Assembly: GCA_977006965.1 (NCBI GenBank)
Contig: OZ345384.1
Coordinates: forward strand, 1,736,001-1,800,000
Direction of reading: 5' to 3'
Length of the DNA stretch: 64,000 nucleotides
DNA from: Phymatolithon calcareum
Lineage: Eukaryota > Rhodophyta > Florideophyceae > Hapalidiales
The notes below the pieces were generated by a model, which saw only the letters and a program-made list of their open reading frames with translations, ran no database searches and was not told the origin of the DNA. Below are positions 1 through 11,775 of this stretch, one piece after another; the stretch's first letter is position 1; each line of letters opens with the position of its first letter. A program made the position numbers and the translations under genes.

Positions 1-1047
1 AACCCCGTGCATTCGATAAATAGCTGATACATGCTGGGATAGCTCAGCTCTGTCTTTCGAGGGCTTTCTCTGAGCGTTTCTTTTCTCCTTCACCAAGGGT
101 GGAGGCGGATGCAGCAGTGAGTGCAGTCTTAGGTACCGAGTTTTTTCAATCGTTGTCGTCTGGTCGTATTGATTCGGAGTAAGACTGGAAGATTTCCTGC
201 CGCATTTGATGATCTGGTTGTGGCCTCCAGAGTAATTCCCGGTGAACCTTATAACAACAGCTCCTTTCGGAGTTCCTTGCAATGACCCGGACCATAATGA
301 AGAGTTGGGGTGCAGCACTTCCCTCAACATTGGCAAAGATTCTGCAGAGGTACATGAAGAGACGCAGTGTACCTTAACTCCGAGACATCGCCCGAGAAGA
401 TGGAGCTCCAAGTCCCCTAATCATGTTCCGAGCCAGTGTCCCGTTAACCCAGAGTTTCCAAGGCGCTCGCAAAACTCATCAAACAGAACACCTTCAGCAA
501 TGAGAGTCTCTGGGGAGCAATTCAAATCTCTCCATAGGTAGATAGCAGCTCTTCGCGCTCCCAGAGCTGTAACAATCTCTTTCTTAATGTCAATGCGCTT
601 CTCTTGCAAGAAAGCAATGAGAGCTTGTCTTGTCGCGGACGCTGATACTGGCATATTCCCGCCCAATGCCGTCTTTCCACCGAATGGAAGACAAGCTAAT
701 CGAAGGGCATGAAAGCCGCAATCACCGTCTGAGGGAACATCTTCAATGTGGGCAAGACACATCCAGACAGGTAAAGAAGGGTCACTTCCTTCTTTGGGCT
801 TTACGCTCACTGTGTGATCTGGAGAGATTTGCCAGCCAACGGCCTTATCAATGTCTGGCCCGGTTCTTAGACGTGTAAGATCCTCGAAAGAAATGATTCT
901 CTCGCCATCAACGCTGTTACTCGTCAAGTTCATCCATTTGTCGAGTGGCGAGGGAGATTGGAGACACGATGAGAGTGTATCCATAGTCGCAAAATGAACT
1001 CCGTGGTACTGGTTTCGGGATACGAATCTACAAAGCTTATGGTGCAT
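1..1047 (-). pseudogene. OTU-like cysteine protease gene with one in-frame TGA, running off the window
   Basis: OTU-family proteases cleave ubiquitin or ubiquitin-like linkages. The reading frame runs leftward from an ATG at 1047 (a second candidate ATG at 984) and holds the OTU cysteine box VPSDGDCGFHALR about 110 residues in. It stops at a TGA at 421-423, straight after GHWLGT. The same frame then stays open to base 1 and supplies the rest of an OTU fold: LGDLELHLLGRCLGVKVHCV, where families have a W-G-x-x-E-L helix and strand, and then a GGHNQ segment near position 200 that fits the catalytic histidine region. The family commonly has tryptophan where the TGA sits, so TGG to TGA is the simplest explanation. 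The C-terminus lies outside the window. It is divergent from the gene at 1177 across about 130 bp. OTU domains also occur in some transposons and viruses, so a mobile origin is possible. The domain call is fairly sure; activity is doubtful. Confidence 0.7.
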
Positions 1048-1105
1048 ATATTTCAATCATCTGGTTGAATATCATATTCGATTCGACGCCGTGGACAATG
1101 AAAGT

Positions 1106-1125
1106 GTAACGGTATATATTGTTAC
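1106..1125. promoter_or_regulatory. TATA-like element in a divergent intergenic region
   Basis: A TATATATT run at 1113-1120 is flanked by GTAAC and GTTAC as a small inverted repeat. It lies between the divergent OTU-like gene and the gene starting at 1177, about 60 bp upstream of the latter. A core promoter role is inferred from position only. Confidence 0.3.
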
Positions 1126-1176
1126 ATCCCCTTATTTGTGAACAGGCACTCCTTGAAAAAATAGAACACCGCCCAA

Positions 1177-2202
1177 ATGTCTCGCCCTCCTCGGATGCCA
1201 ATTCGAGAGGGCTCACCTGCTCGCTCGATACTCTCCGGAACATCTGGATATAGTTCTGCTAGCGATCAACGTGTCTGCTCTGGATTTTCTCAAGAAATCC
1301 AGAACATTGTTGGCTCATTCGAAAGCGCTCCAAGATTTTCCCAGTTGGATAAGACTCCCGGTCGTGGGAACAATGTATTGGCGCAAACAATCGGAATGCT
1401 GAGCCATATGTGGGCCCAACGGGACCCTTCGAAGCCGGAGCTGTGCTTCGATAAGCACGAAGGAAGACCAGGGACGACCATTTACAACCCTCCTCGCAGA
1501 AAATCTGGGGGTTTGGTAGTCCTTTGCTCACTGGCTACATACCAAGAATTTGATGGCGTCGAAAGGACTGTGAATATTATTAAAAACAATATTACGATGA
1601 GCTCACTTGCTCAATCATCCGCATTTGTGGATGGCCAAGGCATGGGTCGGAGCTCGCCGAAGAAACGGCCAGTGCAAATTACATTTCGGGCCTCGAGAGA
1701 TCGGGTTGGGTCAAAGAAGAGCTTCGAAAGGCCCAGGAATAGAGGGCGATTTGAGAAGAAAAGTGTTGTAAGTAATGAGAAAACAAGGCCTATCGCTCCC
1801 ACTATTCCGCTAAACACTCGAGGACTTCGCCGAATTATGCGACAGTGGGTTCTAGGAGACAAGGAGAGGGGACTATTGATCCCCTTGGCAGAGTTTGATG
1901 TGCAGAAAAGAAATGGAAAAGATGCGACAGGAAAAAGTAACAAGTTCATTTACAGCAAGAGAAGAAGGCTAGCAGTGGCAGTGCTGCTGGCGTTACAAGA
2001 TGCTTTTGAGAGCCGCATATCATTCCCAAGTGCAATTGGTGCCTCGAAAGAAGCTCAGAATATATCACTATCTGAATGGGACTCAATTACTGTTAAGTAC
2101 CTCAAAGGAAAGAGAAGACTTACAGAAATGGAGGTTATAGATCTTGGAAAAATGTTATATCATTGCGGAGCTTTTTCGCTCTTACCTGACGGAGATGAAT
2201 AA
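1177..2202 (+). CDS. Unrecognised basic protein, 341 aa
   Basis: This is an uninterrupted 341-codon frame from an ATG (context AAATGTC) to TAA. I recognise no family. The N-terminal half is rich in Ser, Arg and Gly. A strongly basic middle (about residues 165-215, many Lys/Arg pairs) could bind nucleic acid or act as a nuclear localisation signal. The C-terminal 130 residues look folded, with alternating hydrophobic and charged residues and the segment FIYSKRRRLAVAVLLALQD. There is no signal peptide or membrane segment. AATAAA-like signals (2199 onward, and about 2221) follow the stop closely. It is head-to-head with the OTU-like pseudogene, so the two may be parts of one mobile or virus-like unit, but nothing in the sequence proves that. 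Length and lack of stops favour a real gene. Confidence 0.55.
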   Translation: MSRPPRMPIREGSPARSILSGTSGYSSASDQRVCSGFSQEIQNIVGSFESAPRFSQLDKTPGRGNNVLAQTIGMLSHMWAQRDPSKPELCFDKHEGRPGTTIYNPPRRKSGGLVVLCSLATYQEFDGVERTVNIIKNNITMSSLAQSSAFVDGQGMGRSSPKKRPVQITFRASRDRVGSKKSFERPRNRGRFEKKSVVSNEKTRPIAPTIPLNTRGLRRIMRQWVLGDKERGLLIPLAEFDVQKRNGKDATGKSNKFIYSKRRRLAVAVLLALQDAFESRISFPSAIGASKEAQNISLSEWDSITVKYLKGKRRLTEMEVIDLGKMLYHCGAFSLLPDGDE

Positions 2203-2362
2203 AACTTCACGCTGGATGTGAATAAAAGATGACTGTCACGTGAAACTGAATTGCAGTCGTGGGAGATACTCTTCAACTGCGGTCGTGGCTTTTGTGCAAT
2301 ACGTACATGACACTAATCTGATTCGACAAAAAATTCCTTCGTTGAGCTTCCAAGGGATGTAG

Positions 2363-2370
2363 TATATATA
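2363..2370 (+). promoter_or_regulatory. TATA box candidate for the RING gene
   Basis: TATATATA lies 116 bp upstream of the RING-protein ATG. The stretch between is a CT-rich leader with repeated CCTCACCTCATC-like units, as expected of a short 5' untranslated region. Confidence 0.45.
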
Positions 2371-2485
2371 CGCAGCTGTTATCCTGGACAAAGACCATGC
2401 GTGAACCACCGCACATCATCCTCATCCCTCACTCATCCTCACCTCACCTCATCGCATCCTCATCTCACCTCATCAATCCTGAACC

Positions 2486-3202
2486 ATGTCGTCGAGAGCT
2501 GCTTCATCAACGCGAATTTCTGCGCCTGAAGCTTGCCCGATTTGCCTCAAGGACCCGCAAGGTGACGTCGTGCGGACACCGTGTCAACACTACTTCTGTT
2601 TGTCAAGTCTCACCAACCATCGCACTACGAGAATGACAAGCGAAATTTACACCCCTGTTGCTTGTCCTTTCTGCCGTTCAGAGCTCCCTCGACGAGCTAC
2701 TCGACCGTTCGAGTCGGCAAACAAGCCTGCTAGATTGTGTCACACGATCCAGGAGGAGTTCGAGTATAAGATTTACAAAGGATATAGCAGCGATCGTCGC
2801 CGCGGAGACCTCAGCAACCTGAGTGGTCGTAAACTTAGCGTCGCCACTCAGAGGAAGCACCGGAATCACAAGAGAAGGGAGCGCATGCGACGCGCAGAGG
2901 AGCGCAAGAAATTCGAGGAAGCCCTCAATGCGACTGAATCTCAGCGCGTGGCTGCGGAAAGAGCACACATGCAAATGCAAGAAGAGTTTGGCGATGAAAT
3001 TTCGCTTCCAGTTATAAATTTAGACGGTACGCCTAACGCCGGTGCTTCTTCCTCTTCTCAGCGCTCTGCACGAGGACGCTCTAGCTCGCGTGGCCGTCGC
3101 GCGAATGTGATAGCTCGTATGTCGACCGGGCGTCAGACTACCCGCCCGACTAGTCGTCAGTCCGGGCGTATGTCTTCCGGGCGCTCCCGCAATGAAGAGT
3201 AG
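2486..3202 (+). CDS. RING-finger-like protein, 238 aa, with an imperfect RING
   Basis: RING domains recruit E2 enzymes in ubiquitin ligases. The N-terminal domain (about residues 17-70) has CPIC, then TPCQHYFC, then ACPFC, which is the C3HC4 order. The sixth zinc ligand is missing: after HYFC the expected Cys two residues on is Ser (CLSSL), so site II may be weak or use another residue such as the nearby His. A charged helical segment follows (about 115-165, RKHRNHKRRERMRRAEERKK), then a Ser/Arg/Gly-rich tail. The start is the first ATG after a TATA box and CT-rich leader. The gene has no intron and ends in TAG. It could be a host E3 ligase or, given the surroundings, a gene carried by a mobile element. 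Confidence 0.7.
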   Translation: MSSRAASSTRISAPEACPICLKDPQGDVVRTPCQHYFCLSSLTNHRTTRMTSEIYTPVACPFCRSELPRRATRPFESANKPARLCHTIQEEFEYKIYKGYSSDRRRGDLSNLSGRKLSVATQRKHRNHKRRERMRRAEERKKFEEALNATESQRVAAERAHMQMQEEFGDEISLPVINLDGTPNAGASSSSQRSARGRSSSRGRRANVIARMSTGRQTTRPTSRQSGRMSSGRSRNEE

Positions 3203-3530
3203 TATACACTACTTGCTGTAGTTGTCCCTTGTCTAGTTCTCTCTTGCTGTGGAACTACTTGCTACTTGCTGTAGCTGTCTCTTGTTGTTGATATTTCATT
3301 TGTAGTTATCTTGCTGATAAAGATATAAAGTTGCAATAATTTATGTTCCTGAGAAAGTTGCAAATATAGTTGCAATGTTCCTCAAACTCTTTTCTGGGTC
3401 AGATAAGGTGACGCTAGCATAGCCCTATAGGTATTGCAACAGTTACGACCACAGTAAAAGTTTCTAGCTAACCGCATACCTTTTGTTCGGGCATGCAGAT
3501 ATGTGGACGGAGGTCGACGCAGTTCATATA

Positions 3531-3681
3531 AGATACGAGAAGCTAAGTAGATATTCCTCAGGACACAAAGCCTAACATCGGGAACCTCAGCAGCGAACCC
3601 ACAACTAAGATACGAGAAGCTAAGTAGATGTTCCTCAGGACACAAAGGCTAATAGCGGGAACATCAGCTGCGAACCCACAA
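3531..3681. repeat. Tandem duplication, 77-bp unit, two copies
   Basis: The units 3531-3607 and 3608-about 3681 both begin AGATACGAGAAGCTAAGTAG and end with CGAACCCACAA, with a few substitutions. No coding function is visible. Confidence 0.85.
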
Positions 3682-5815
3682 GAACAAGACATAGAAGGTA
3701 GATCTCGGTTACAAACTTTCCCCACCGCATAGGGCAGGTGGCAGGTTTCAACGGTCGGTATACACACTGCAAGGTAGCAACTGAGGAAGTAGGACTGTGA
3801 GGCTTTTAAATAAACTTGTCGAAAGTGGAATATAGAAGGCGTACCATGACTGAAAAAGCAATTTGAGATATCAAGATATTCTGCATTGTAGGAAATTGCG
3901 GATGGCACGAGTGCCGGCTTTATTTTGATTGGTCTGAAAAAACACTTTGAGACATTATGTATCGTAGATAATGCACGAGTTCGGCACCGATTCACGCACT
4001 TGCGAGAGACCCACTCATGTCACGCCCCTTCCAATGGAGGCTGTCTACCGCAGTTGCAAAAAACGTGACATCGCCATAGACAGTCTCCATTGTGGGTTGC
4101 CATTTTTGTAGAAAAAATCAGGAGAACTAGGATTCCCGGAACGGATATTTTCATTGCTGCTTTCTATCATATGCTGGGTCTCTGCAAGAGTTTCAACATT
4201 GCAGGTCGATTGTATCCGTTGATGCGTGCCATTTGAAAGGGCCGTTTTTATGGTCAACTATTCGCTTTACGTGCTCATTACGTGGCCAATAGAAAGTGTT
4301 CTATCCGCTTTTAGAATCCTGGGCCAAGAAGATTGTGATGACTGGATTTGGTTTAATAATCTTTTGCAGTCTGCTATTGATGTACTTCCGGATGGTTTGG
4401 CATCATATCTGACAGACAGAAAAGCCTGATAGCTGCGCCCTACGACACGTTTCCGTCCGCTGCAAGAGCATTCTGCGTCAAACATTTGGACGATAATATT
4501 AGGAAAGGATTCAAAAATCATACTTCTACTCGGGCTGTACTGTAGGCCGCTGCAAGTATTATTGATCAACACAAATTTCAAGAAACGTTGAATGAAAAAA
4601 GTCCAATTAATGCCGATGCAGTCACGTACTTGCAGCAGAGCAGTCCGCAAATGTGGGTCACGTGTAAGTTTTGCGGGAGACGTTTTGGCGTTCGCAAATC
4701 CAACTTGGCTGAGGTTTTTAATTCGTGGATTGTTTATTCCACGCGCGAGCTGCCGTCATTAATTTGATCTCTGAGGTATCAAAGAAGATCTTAAAATCGA
4801 TGTTAGACAGAAACAAGAGTGCCTCAGTACGATACTGCACCACAGAATGAATAATCCATCCATATGCGTGGAATTTTGGAAGACCTCTGCGTATGCACTG
4901 CTCTGGAGGTAATTGTTTCGTTATTTCTGTGAGACAATAGAATTTGAGCTAAGATGATCATGATCCGCGTGGTCATGGCTGTGCAGCAATTCTCTACGTT
5001 CTTAGTTTCGTCGCCGAATCTTCGCTTCCGTTGAGCAAATTCATAGGATAGTAGCAGGGGAATGTTAGAGGGGGAGTATAGCAACTATTTGATGTAACAT
5101 AAATTTAATTGGAAAAGGCGTAAGCGTTGTGCCAGGTAAATTATGAACATTTTCGGTATCAAAAAATACCGTGAAAACAAAGAGTTCGCCGATGCAACAA
5201 TCGGACGTTGTTAGTTGTTGGCCAATAGGAACGATCACTGGCGACTGTGACGACGACATTTGGGATTACAGTGCACATGAGCGCCGTAAGGGTTGCTTTA
5301 GTTTGTACGGCTCTGATGGGCGTTTTAATTGCTGGAGGAAATAAATGGAGAAAAATTTGATGTGGACGCATGTGATAGGTTAATGGGAGGACGCTTAATG
5401 CGGCCCTTTTGTGCACTGCACACCGCGCTTAGTCCATAAGCATTAATTCCAGATATTTCTATCCACAAAATGTATCCTGCAACGAGAGCATCTCTCACAT
5501 TGGGAACACACATGGCCACCCCTAGCCAAACCTACTATTCATCCGTTACGAATTAGACATACACTGTAAGCGAGTCGTCGTATTCGTCTGCTATGCTCAA
5601 TTCACAACTTTCCTACACAAAGCACTCTCAAATCATGGAAAAGAAGCATCTCGTGCTGCAGGTGGGCGAATAAGGTAGATCAAGCATTGACAATGTGGTC
5701 AACGTCGTGACCTCCCACAATATATCGATTATCGGGACCCAACTCGTGACGAAGCGCAGCAATTAGGCCCGGAAACATATCTGAAGTCAGCTCACAGATT
5801 TCACCTTCCGAGTGA
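3682..5815. other. No recognisable gene
   Basis: Frames on both strands are short and show no known motif. The only structure I see is a 15-bp inverted repeat (4032-4046 against 4078-4092, one mismatch, loop of about 31 nt) around AATGGAGGCTGTCT. Confidence 0.5.
4032..4092. repeat. Short inverted repeat (hairpin)
   Basis: CAATGGAGGCTGTCT at 4032 is matched by AGACAGTCTCCATTG ending at 4092, 14 of 15 pairs. It may be a transposon end or simply a stem-loop. Confidence 0.6.
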
Positions 5816-5859
5816 ACGTCACTTTACTTCTGAGTATCCGCGGCCTCAGAATCAACACG

Positions 5860-7130
5860 TTTTCCGGACACAACTGCGTTCGTGGCCACTCCAAGGAGCG
5901 CCAGTTCAGGACGGATATACTCGCGTGACGGGCGCCTGTGCCGATTGTGTTCATTGCAACAAAAGGTTGAGTCAGTGGAAGCGCCGCACAGCTTACGGAG
6001 ATGGTCCGCAAACAATACGGGGTCGTCATAAAGCCAACACAGACGCACAAAGTAGTGACTTCTAAGCCAGGCATGGATGTCCATCACCTAGCGCAAATCA
6101 GAGTACTGCGCTCGTACCTAGCCGCCGTACAGCAGCGCCACCACGGCAGAATGTACATGCTTACCACAACGCCCGTCTCTGGGACTACACACGGCAGCAG
6201 CTTAACAACGTTTTCTGTTTTACGAAAGGCGCATCAGACACCTGTGGCGGCCTTCAACGGTTTTTTCAGCGTTAACGCGGCCTGAATGAGCTCGATGATG
6301 CACGATCAGCTTTTTACGCTAACGACAAATGATGCCAAGAGACAGTCGATCAGTCTGGCGCTCGCTATCAGGCAGGGAGGGAGCGCATTCAACTGGACCA
6401 ATATTCTTTTAAACTGAATATTACGACCGTAATGTCCGACGGCGCTAAAGTTCTGCTTGGCCGAGGTGTCAGACCAGCTCTCGTTCCACGAAGTAACGCG
6501 CACGAGGTGCGCATTGCACCTTCTTTGGAAGAACCTGCGCTGTGCGAGTATCAAGTACAGGGATAAATTTCGTGCGTCCTGTGGTCACGCGTCTACTACA
6601 GAACTGAGCAGTACGTGTATCAGCCCGTAGAGCAGCTCAAGGAGGACAATGACCGGCTTGCAACGTGGTTTTCGATCGAATGAACACGTGTGTAACGTTC
6701 GCTTTCCTTCGTCATGGGCTCCTCCTCCTGGTTGTCGTGAGCTCTAACAGGTCTGAACAGATCAACACCACACTAGTCAAAGTGCGTGAAAATCCAATGT
6801 GTAACCTTTTGGCCTCTGTAATCGGGCGCATATTCGATGATCGCTTCACATGAGGCAGCATGGTTCACCTGATAATGACGGAGGGCTGATTTCTAACGCC
6901 TTACTTCTACGAGAAGCACTAGGAAAAGGCCTTACTAGCGGAGAAGCTGTTTGTGCAGCTCGAGGTCATCTAAACTAGCACACGGAGATTTGTTGTTCCC
7001 AGCGAGGAGACACCATTAGATGTTAAAGTCAGCAGTGACTTCTTAGCTACATGCTCTTGCCGCCACTTTGAAGAACACTAGCCGCCATAAATCCACCTGG
7101 TAGCAGAAATTTGTACGCTTCTAGGGGCTT
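5860..7130 (+). pseudogene. Decayed MULE-type transposase with SWIM zinc finger
   Basis: Mutator-like (MULE) transposases carry a DDE core and a C-terminal SWIM finger (CxCx(n)CxH). Broken frames on the plus strand recover both. Around 6420-6530 a segment reading TVMSDGAKVLLGRG, then a Cys/His/Trp-containing stretch (CALHLLWKNL), matches the conserved Asp plus C..H region of MULE transposases. Around 7046-7110 the frame gives ATCSCRHFEEH and then IHLVAE, a SWIM finger cut by stop codons. The same SWIM text, better preserved (DTCSCRHFEEH, CIHVVA), recurs at 13.8 kb, which confirms the strand and identity. Several frameshifts and stops make it non-functional. I found no terminal inverted repeats, so the limits are approximate. 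Confidence 0.6.
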
Positions 7131-10100
7131 GGTGCAAAATCGAGTGTCCTTCGACCCATGGAACATGCATCGGCTCGGGGACGTATGGGTGTTGAGGCGG
7201 GGCCCCAGCGGCATGACGGGTGAAACTTTGTCTTGCTATCAAATCCATAGCGTCATCCGCGTGGTCCACAACTAGCATTGCCGACATGTGTTCCGCCATG
7301 CTGTTCTTGTTAAACCCTGGTGTCGCTTCGGCGGCCTGCATCATCTCCTTACCTCTCTCGAGCATATTGAGCTTTAAGTATTCTTCTTCGATCCTCAGCT
7401 CAAAGAAATCTGCAGAGTATTTTGATCTTTGAACTCTGCCTCTTGCAATTGAACAAAATATTTGGTGGAAAAATATTGTTCTGGAATACCGCACTATGAT
7501 ATTGTAGCAACAAGGTCAAAATCTCACATCCTAAGTGAAAATACGGGAAATCCTGCCGAGTTGGAAAAACCTGGACAAATATTTTTTCATTCGATGGGCT
7601 TGCATGAAACAGAACGAACCAGCAATAAGGAGATGTGTACCCTAAGCCAGGATAAGAAATGAAAGTAGAACGTAAGCGCCGTTTTGAGAAGTACAAGTTT
7701 TTCGCCAAGGGAAGCTCCCACATAAAGTACAAAAATGACTCTTTCACTGGACCACTATGAACCGAAACGATGTTAAAACGGTCCACGCCCAAACTGCTGT
7801 CGTTTTCTGTTCAAGTTTTCAAAATATTAGAAAAAACTAACTTATTTTGTTCTTACTTCTGAACAAAAATTAAGTGAGAAAAACTTATTTTTTCTTCTTC
7901 CCCTGCTCAAATTCTTTCGAAAATACAAGTTATATTTTTCTCCTCTCCGAGAAATAATGTAGTGATTTACAACTTATAAAATCCTCATCACATCAAAATT
8001 GACAATCGAATTCAGGTTTACAAGTTGAACGTTAACCGGGTTGGAAAGATCATCTGGCCAATAGAATTCAGTTTGAATGAATCTGATATGAGCGCTGAAA
8101 GTGCTCAAATTCAGATGAGCTATTAAATATTTCTCGGTCCAGGTTCACATTTTCTTAAGTCATTTACGTGAAAGCAGCTCTCGCTTTGTCACGTCTACGA
8201 AAACAATGGTCCGTGTAATGACATGGACGGATTGTATGAACGAGTGTTGCTCAAAAATTAACAAAAATTAAGATGACATTCAATCAGGTTGCTGTCATAA
8301 AATATTATAATGAAAAATAAAATTAGTTGCTATCCCCATATGGATTATAAGAGCTGGTGTCTATTGTACGAAATTTTTCCTTAATTGAGGACACAATATT
8401 TCTCCATACAACAGTAAGTTGTTTTAGCATTAATAATTTAACTTTACTCGCTCTCGGTAGCGTCAAACACATCAAAGCCATGAAGCATTTCTACGTGTAG
8501 GGAAAAGTAGTTCCTAGCCCGCGATGTACCACAAAAGTAAATCTGAACACCGTCAAGTCTTGCGCACAACGAACAAGCCGGCCTTTTCTTCATACGCTTG
8601 CAAATATTGTATCTGTTCTGCAAAGCATAAGTGGTGAGTACCCCTTCCGAAGTCTTCCTTCTCGTTTTTGTTGGCGTAAGAAAAGTACCAGCACCGCTAC
8701 CAGATACTAATGTACACTCTGAATTGGCGGAGTGGCGTCGAGCGTAGTACTAGTCGCATGAGTTGTCGATCAACTGCGTCGCCAGCTCATTCTAAAACGC
8801 GCAGTGAGTCATTTTCTTCTTGCTCTCCGGCTGAGCTCCGGAGTATAGCATCCAGATATCAACAGCACACATTTCGAACAGGGAGCTATGACGCGCAAGG
8901 ACCAATCTTGCGTGCGTACCTTCTTCTCCAGGTTCAAGCCCTCCTGTCCTATTGAGTCTCTCAATTTGAGCGCATGCCGAATAGCATGTTTCACATATTT
9001 CGGGTTGCGGTATCGACAGTTCAACGCGCGCAGGTCCATCGTCCACTTGACGTCAAGTAATCCGACAGAACAGATTCACTTCCAGCGTCAGGGATGCTGT
9101 CGAGATGAAGTATCTGAAATCTCGGTCGAGTCACATAACAGCCATCAATAGCGGTTCACCATTGCAGCACTTATGCACCATGGAAACGCATTCAACCCCT
9201 TATTAACACGCTTCCTTCTCCACAAATCCTTCTTCGAGCCAAATTCAAATCTTCTCGTGAGGATAATAATGCCGAATAATTTCAACAACTCCGACACAGT
9301 AGTTGCTTACCGTCCAATTCGGCGCAAGTTTGACGATGTCAGCACCGCAGTTTTTCTCAAGTGTGCCTCAGGAAACATGAAACAGTCATATGGAGTGCAA
9401 GATCCAAGGCCACCATTTTCGCTGATTGCGTCACCTTCCGGTGCACGCACTGATCAGAACCAGAGTCAAACATTTCCTCCAACAGGGGAAAAAACTGGTG
9501 TTGGAACCTTTCGACCTGATGCGAGACAGCATCAGGATTGCGATCAACGGTTTCTTGCGACTCATGGTCCTAAGATCCTTGCAATGCATATTCCAGGGAG
9601 CTGGAAGAAGGGCTCTAAGAGCTTCTATGATTTCCAGGAGGCATTGAAAGATCATGTGGATCGGCTTATATAGGAACACGTGTCGAGGAACGATCGATAT
9701 CCTCAAGAGATCTGTCCTGATTTGTAGTCTAAGAAGCGTTCAATGTCAGACGAGCGGTTGTATCTTCTTGCGGACGGCGAATTGGCCAGGCTTGGTGTGC
9801 AGATTGGTCGTCCACAACAGTATTACTTGTCTTAACGTTGTCTATCATGAGAAATTTTACCTTAATTTTGGGCTCTGTAACTTGCACTAAAATCCATTTG
9901 AGGCGCAATGAAGTACTTGAATGACCTTTAACTTTCCGAACAAGAACCTCCAAAAAGATCCCATTCAAATTTCTCGACTATTCCAGAGAGCGTAAAGTTG
10001 GTAACACTCTGGTCGACTTGAGAGTGCAGTTTCTTTGGCGTGAACGGTTGCACCGCCTTGTCGGTGAGGATCTTACTCTTTGCCTTCACGACGCAGACGT

Positions 10101-11775
10101 CTTCGGGTGGACGATTGAATATTCTCGCTGACTTCGGGAAACATTTTATATAGGGAACGTTTCAACCTTGAGAGCAGATGAAAGGGCGCCCTTGAAGGAA
10201 GCCATGCGGCCAAAGTCACGAGTCTGTAATCCGTATCGGCATCCTCCCACTCGCCAATAATATGGCCGGGCTTGAAAAAATCTCGAGTGTCGGCGACATG
10301 GTTTTCATCCATCGCAGAGTCAGATTCATATTCCCCAATAGGCGAATAAGCTCTGTTTCCATCTTCTTCCGGATAGGAGAAGCTGCACGCATCTGATATA
10401 GCTTATCGCCTGGTTATGCGTTGTTTAAAACCGAAACCGCACATTGAAGCAGAAGCAATAACGGAAAACCGGAAACAAATTGAAAATCAGAACAAAAAGG
10501 TGTTATTATTGAGTTAATAATGTCCGGAAACGAAATGAAAAATAAAACGTGGTTCACATACCTTCCTGATAGTCTTTGAAGGCACTGCAGTCCTCGTTGA
10601 GGTACCCATGGGACGTGGATTCCTTGACTTTCATAAACTCTGAACGCATTGTACGAACTTGCTTCGGAGTGTGGCCATCCAGTAAGTCGTTTTCCAGCAT
10701 ATCCATCGGGAGGCGTTTAATGGGAGTTGTTTTCCCCATTCTGAATTGTGCAAGCGTTGAATTTTCGCCAGTAGGGCTGTACGAAAAGTGGTTCTGTTCG
10801 GCTGTTAGAACCTTAGGAGTACGATCATTGTGTGGAAGTTCTGGCGTTAAATTGACATGATGACATCAACTGAAGATCACGGGAATTTTTGCTACATACG
10901 GCAGATAATGTTAAGTTGAAGATATGATACAATCTCGGCATACATGGTTCTTTCAATATTGGAATGACATTTGACGAAATGCTGTGCTCTATGAGCACTA
11001 TGCACTCCATTAATGCACGAGTGATACAAAGATTCATTCTTTGAAACATCCACCTTTATCGTACTGGAAAACTATAATGCAGCGTGATGCAGCGTGATGC
11101 AGCTTGCTGCAGCCTCTCAGACTAATTTAGACTACTTAGTCAAAACGTCCAAACATCTAATGCTCTTACTGGAGACATTTTGATTCTTTTCCACAGCTGA
11201 GACCCAGTTGCCACTAGATTTGACGGCGTAGAACATAATTTCTTAAAAATTCAGAGAATGGACATGGTTCTGGTGTTAGATTACGGTCTACGGTTTTAAA
11301 TGCAGACCAACTTCGCACATTCCGTGCTTTTTGAAAAATATATCTTCAATTAGCACGAAGGAAATGGGCTGTTCACTTTTTAGCTTCGTCTAGTGGTAGA
11401 GCAATGCATTGAGAGAGTCTGTTCGTTTTTTCTTCAGAGGTGCTTAAAGACGTGAGGGGCATTTGACTTTCAGATTTTTCGCTGTACAACGCTACAGCGT
11501 TTGCTGTTTTCGTCTACAGCGCTGTGTACTGTACCGTAAGTTCCCTCTTTCATATCAGTGGAGCCCCGTGATCCCTAGAGAACACGAAATGTTCGTTTTT
11601 TGCCTTCATTATGTTTTATTTCAAAGGGGATTATTATCTTTCATATCGTTGGTCCAAATTCGAAAATCGTGACGAACGATCTGGTTGTCATGCATTTTTG
11701 ATGCTGATACTCCGGAACTTATGACTCTCATTTTTAAATTTAAAATTTTGATTCGGGATGTGCTCATAGCACTAT
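7131..11775. other. No recognisable gene; partly AT-rich
   Basis: Between the MULE remnant and the Harbinger remnant I see only short open frames without family motifs. The stretch 7800-8500 is strongly AT-rich. The longest frame (9173-9673, 166 codons) has no motif I recognise. GCAGCGTGAT is repeated twice near 11075-11100. Decayed transposon pieces are likely but not demonstrated. Confidence 0.4.

Noticed and set aside
3558-3995. 145-codon minus-strand frame over the 77-bp tandem repeat
   Set aside because: No motif; its sequence follows from the tandem repeat, and there is no conserved partner.
9173-9673. 166-codon plus-strand frame
   Set aside because: No recognisable domain; composition like surrounding non-coding DNA. 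Could be a remnant, but I cannot support it.
11380-11470. tRNA-like A-box (TAGCTTCGTCTAGTGGTAGAGC)
   Set aside because: It resembles the 5' half of a tRNA, but no B-box (GGTTCRANTCC) or matching acceptor stem follows within 90 nt.
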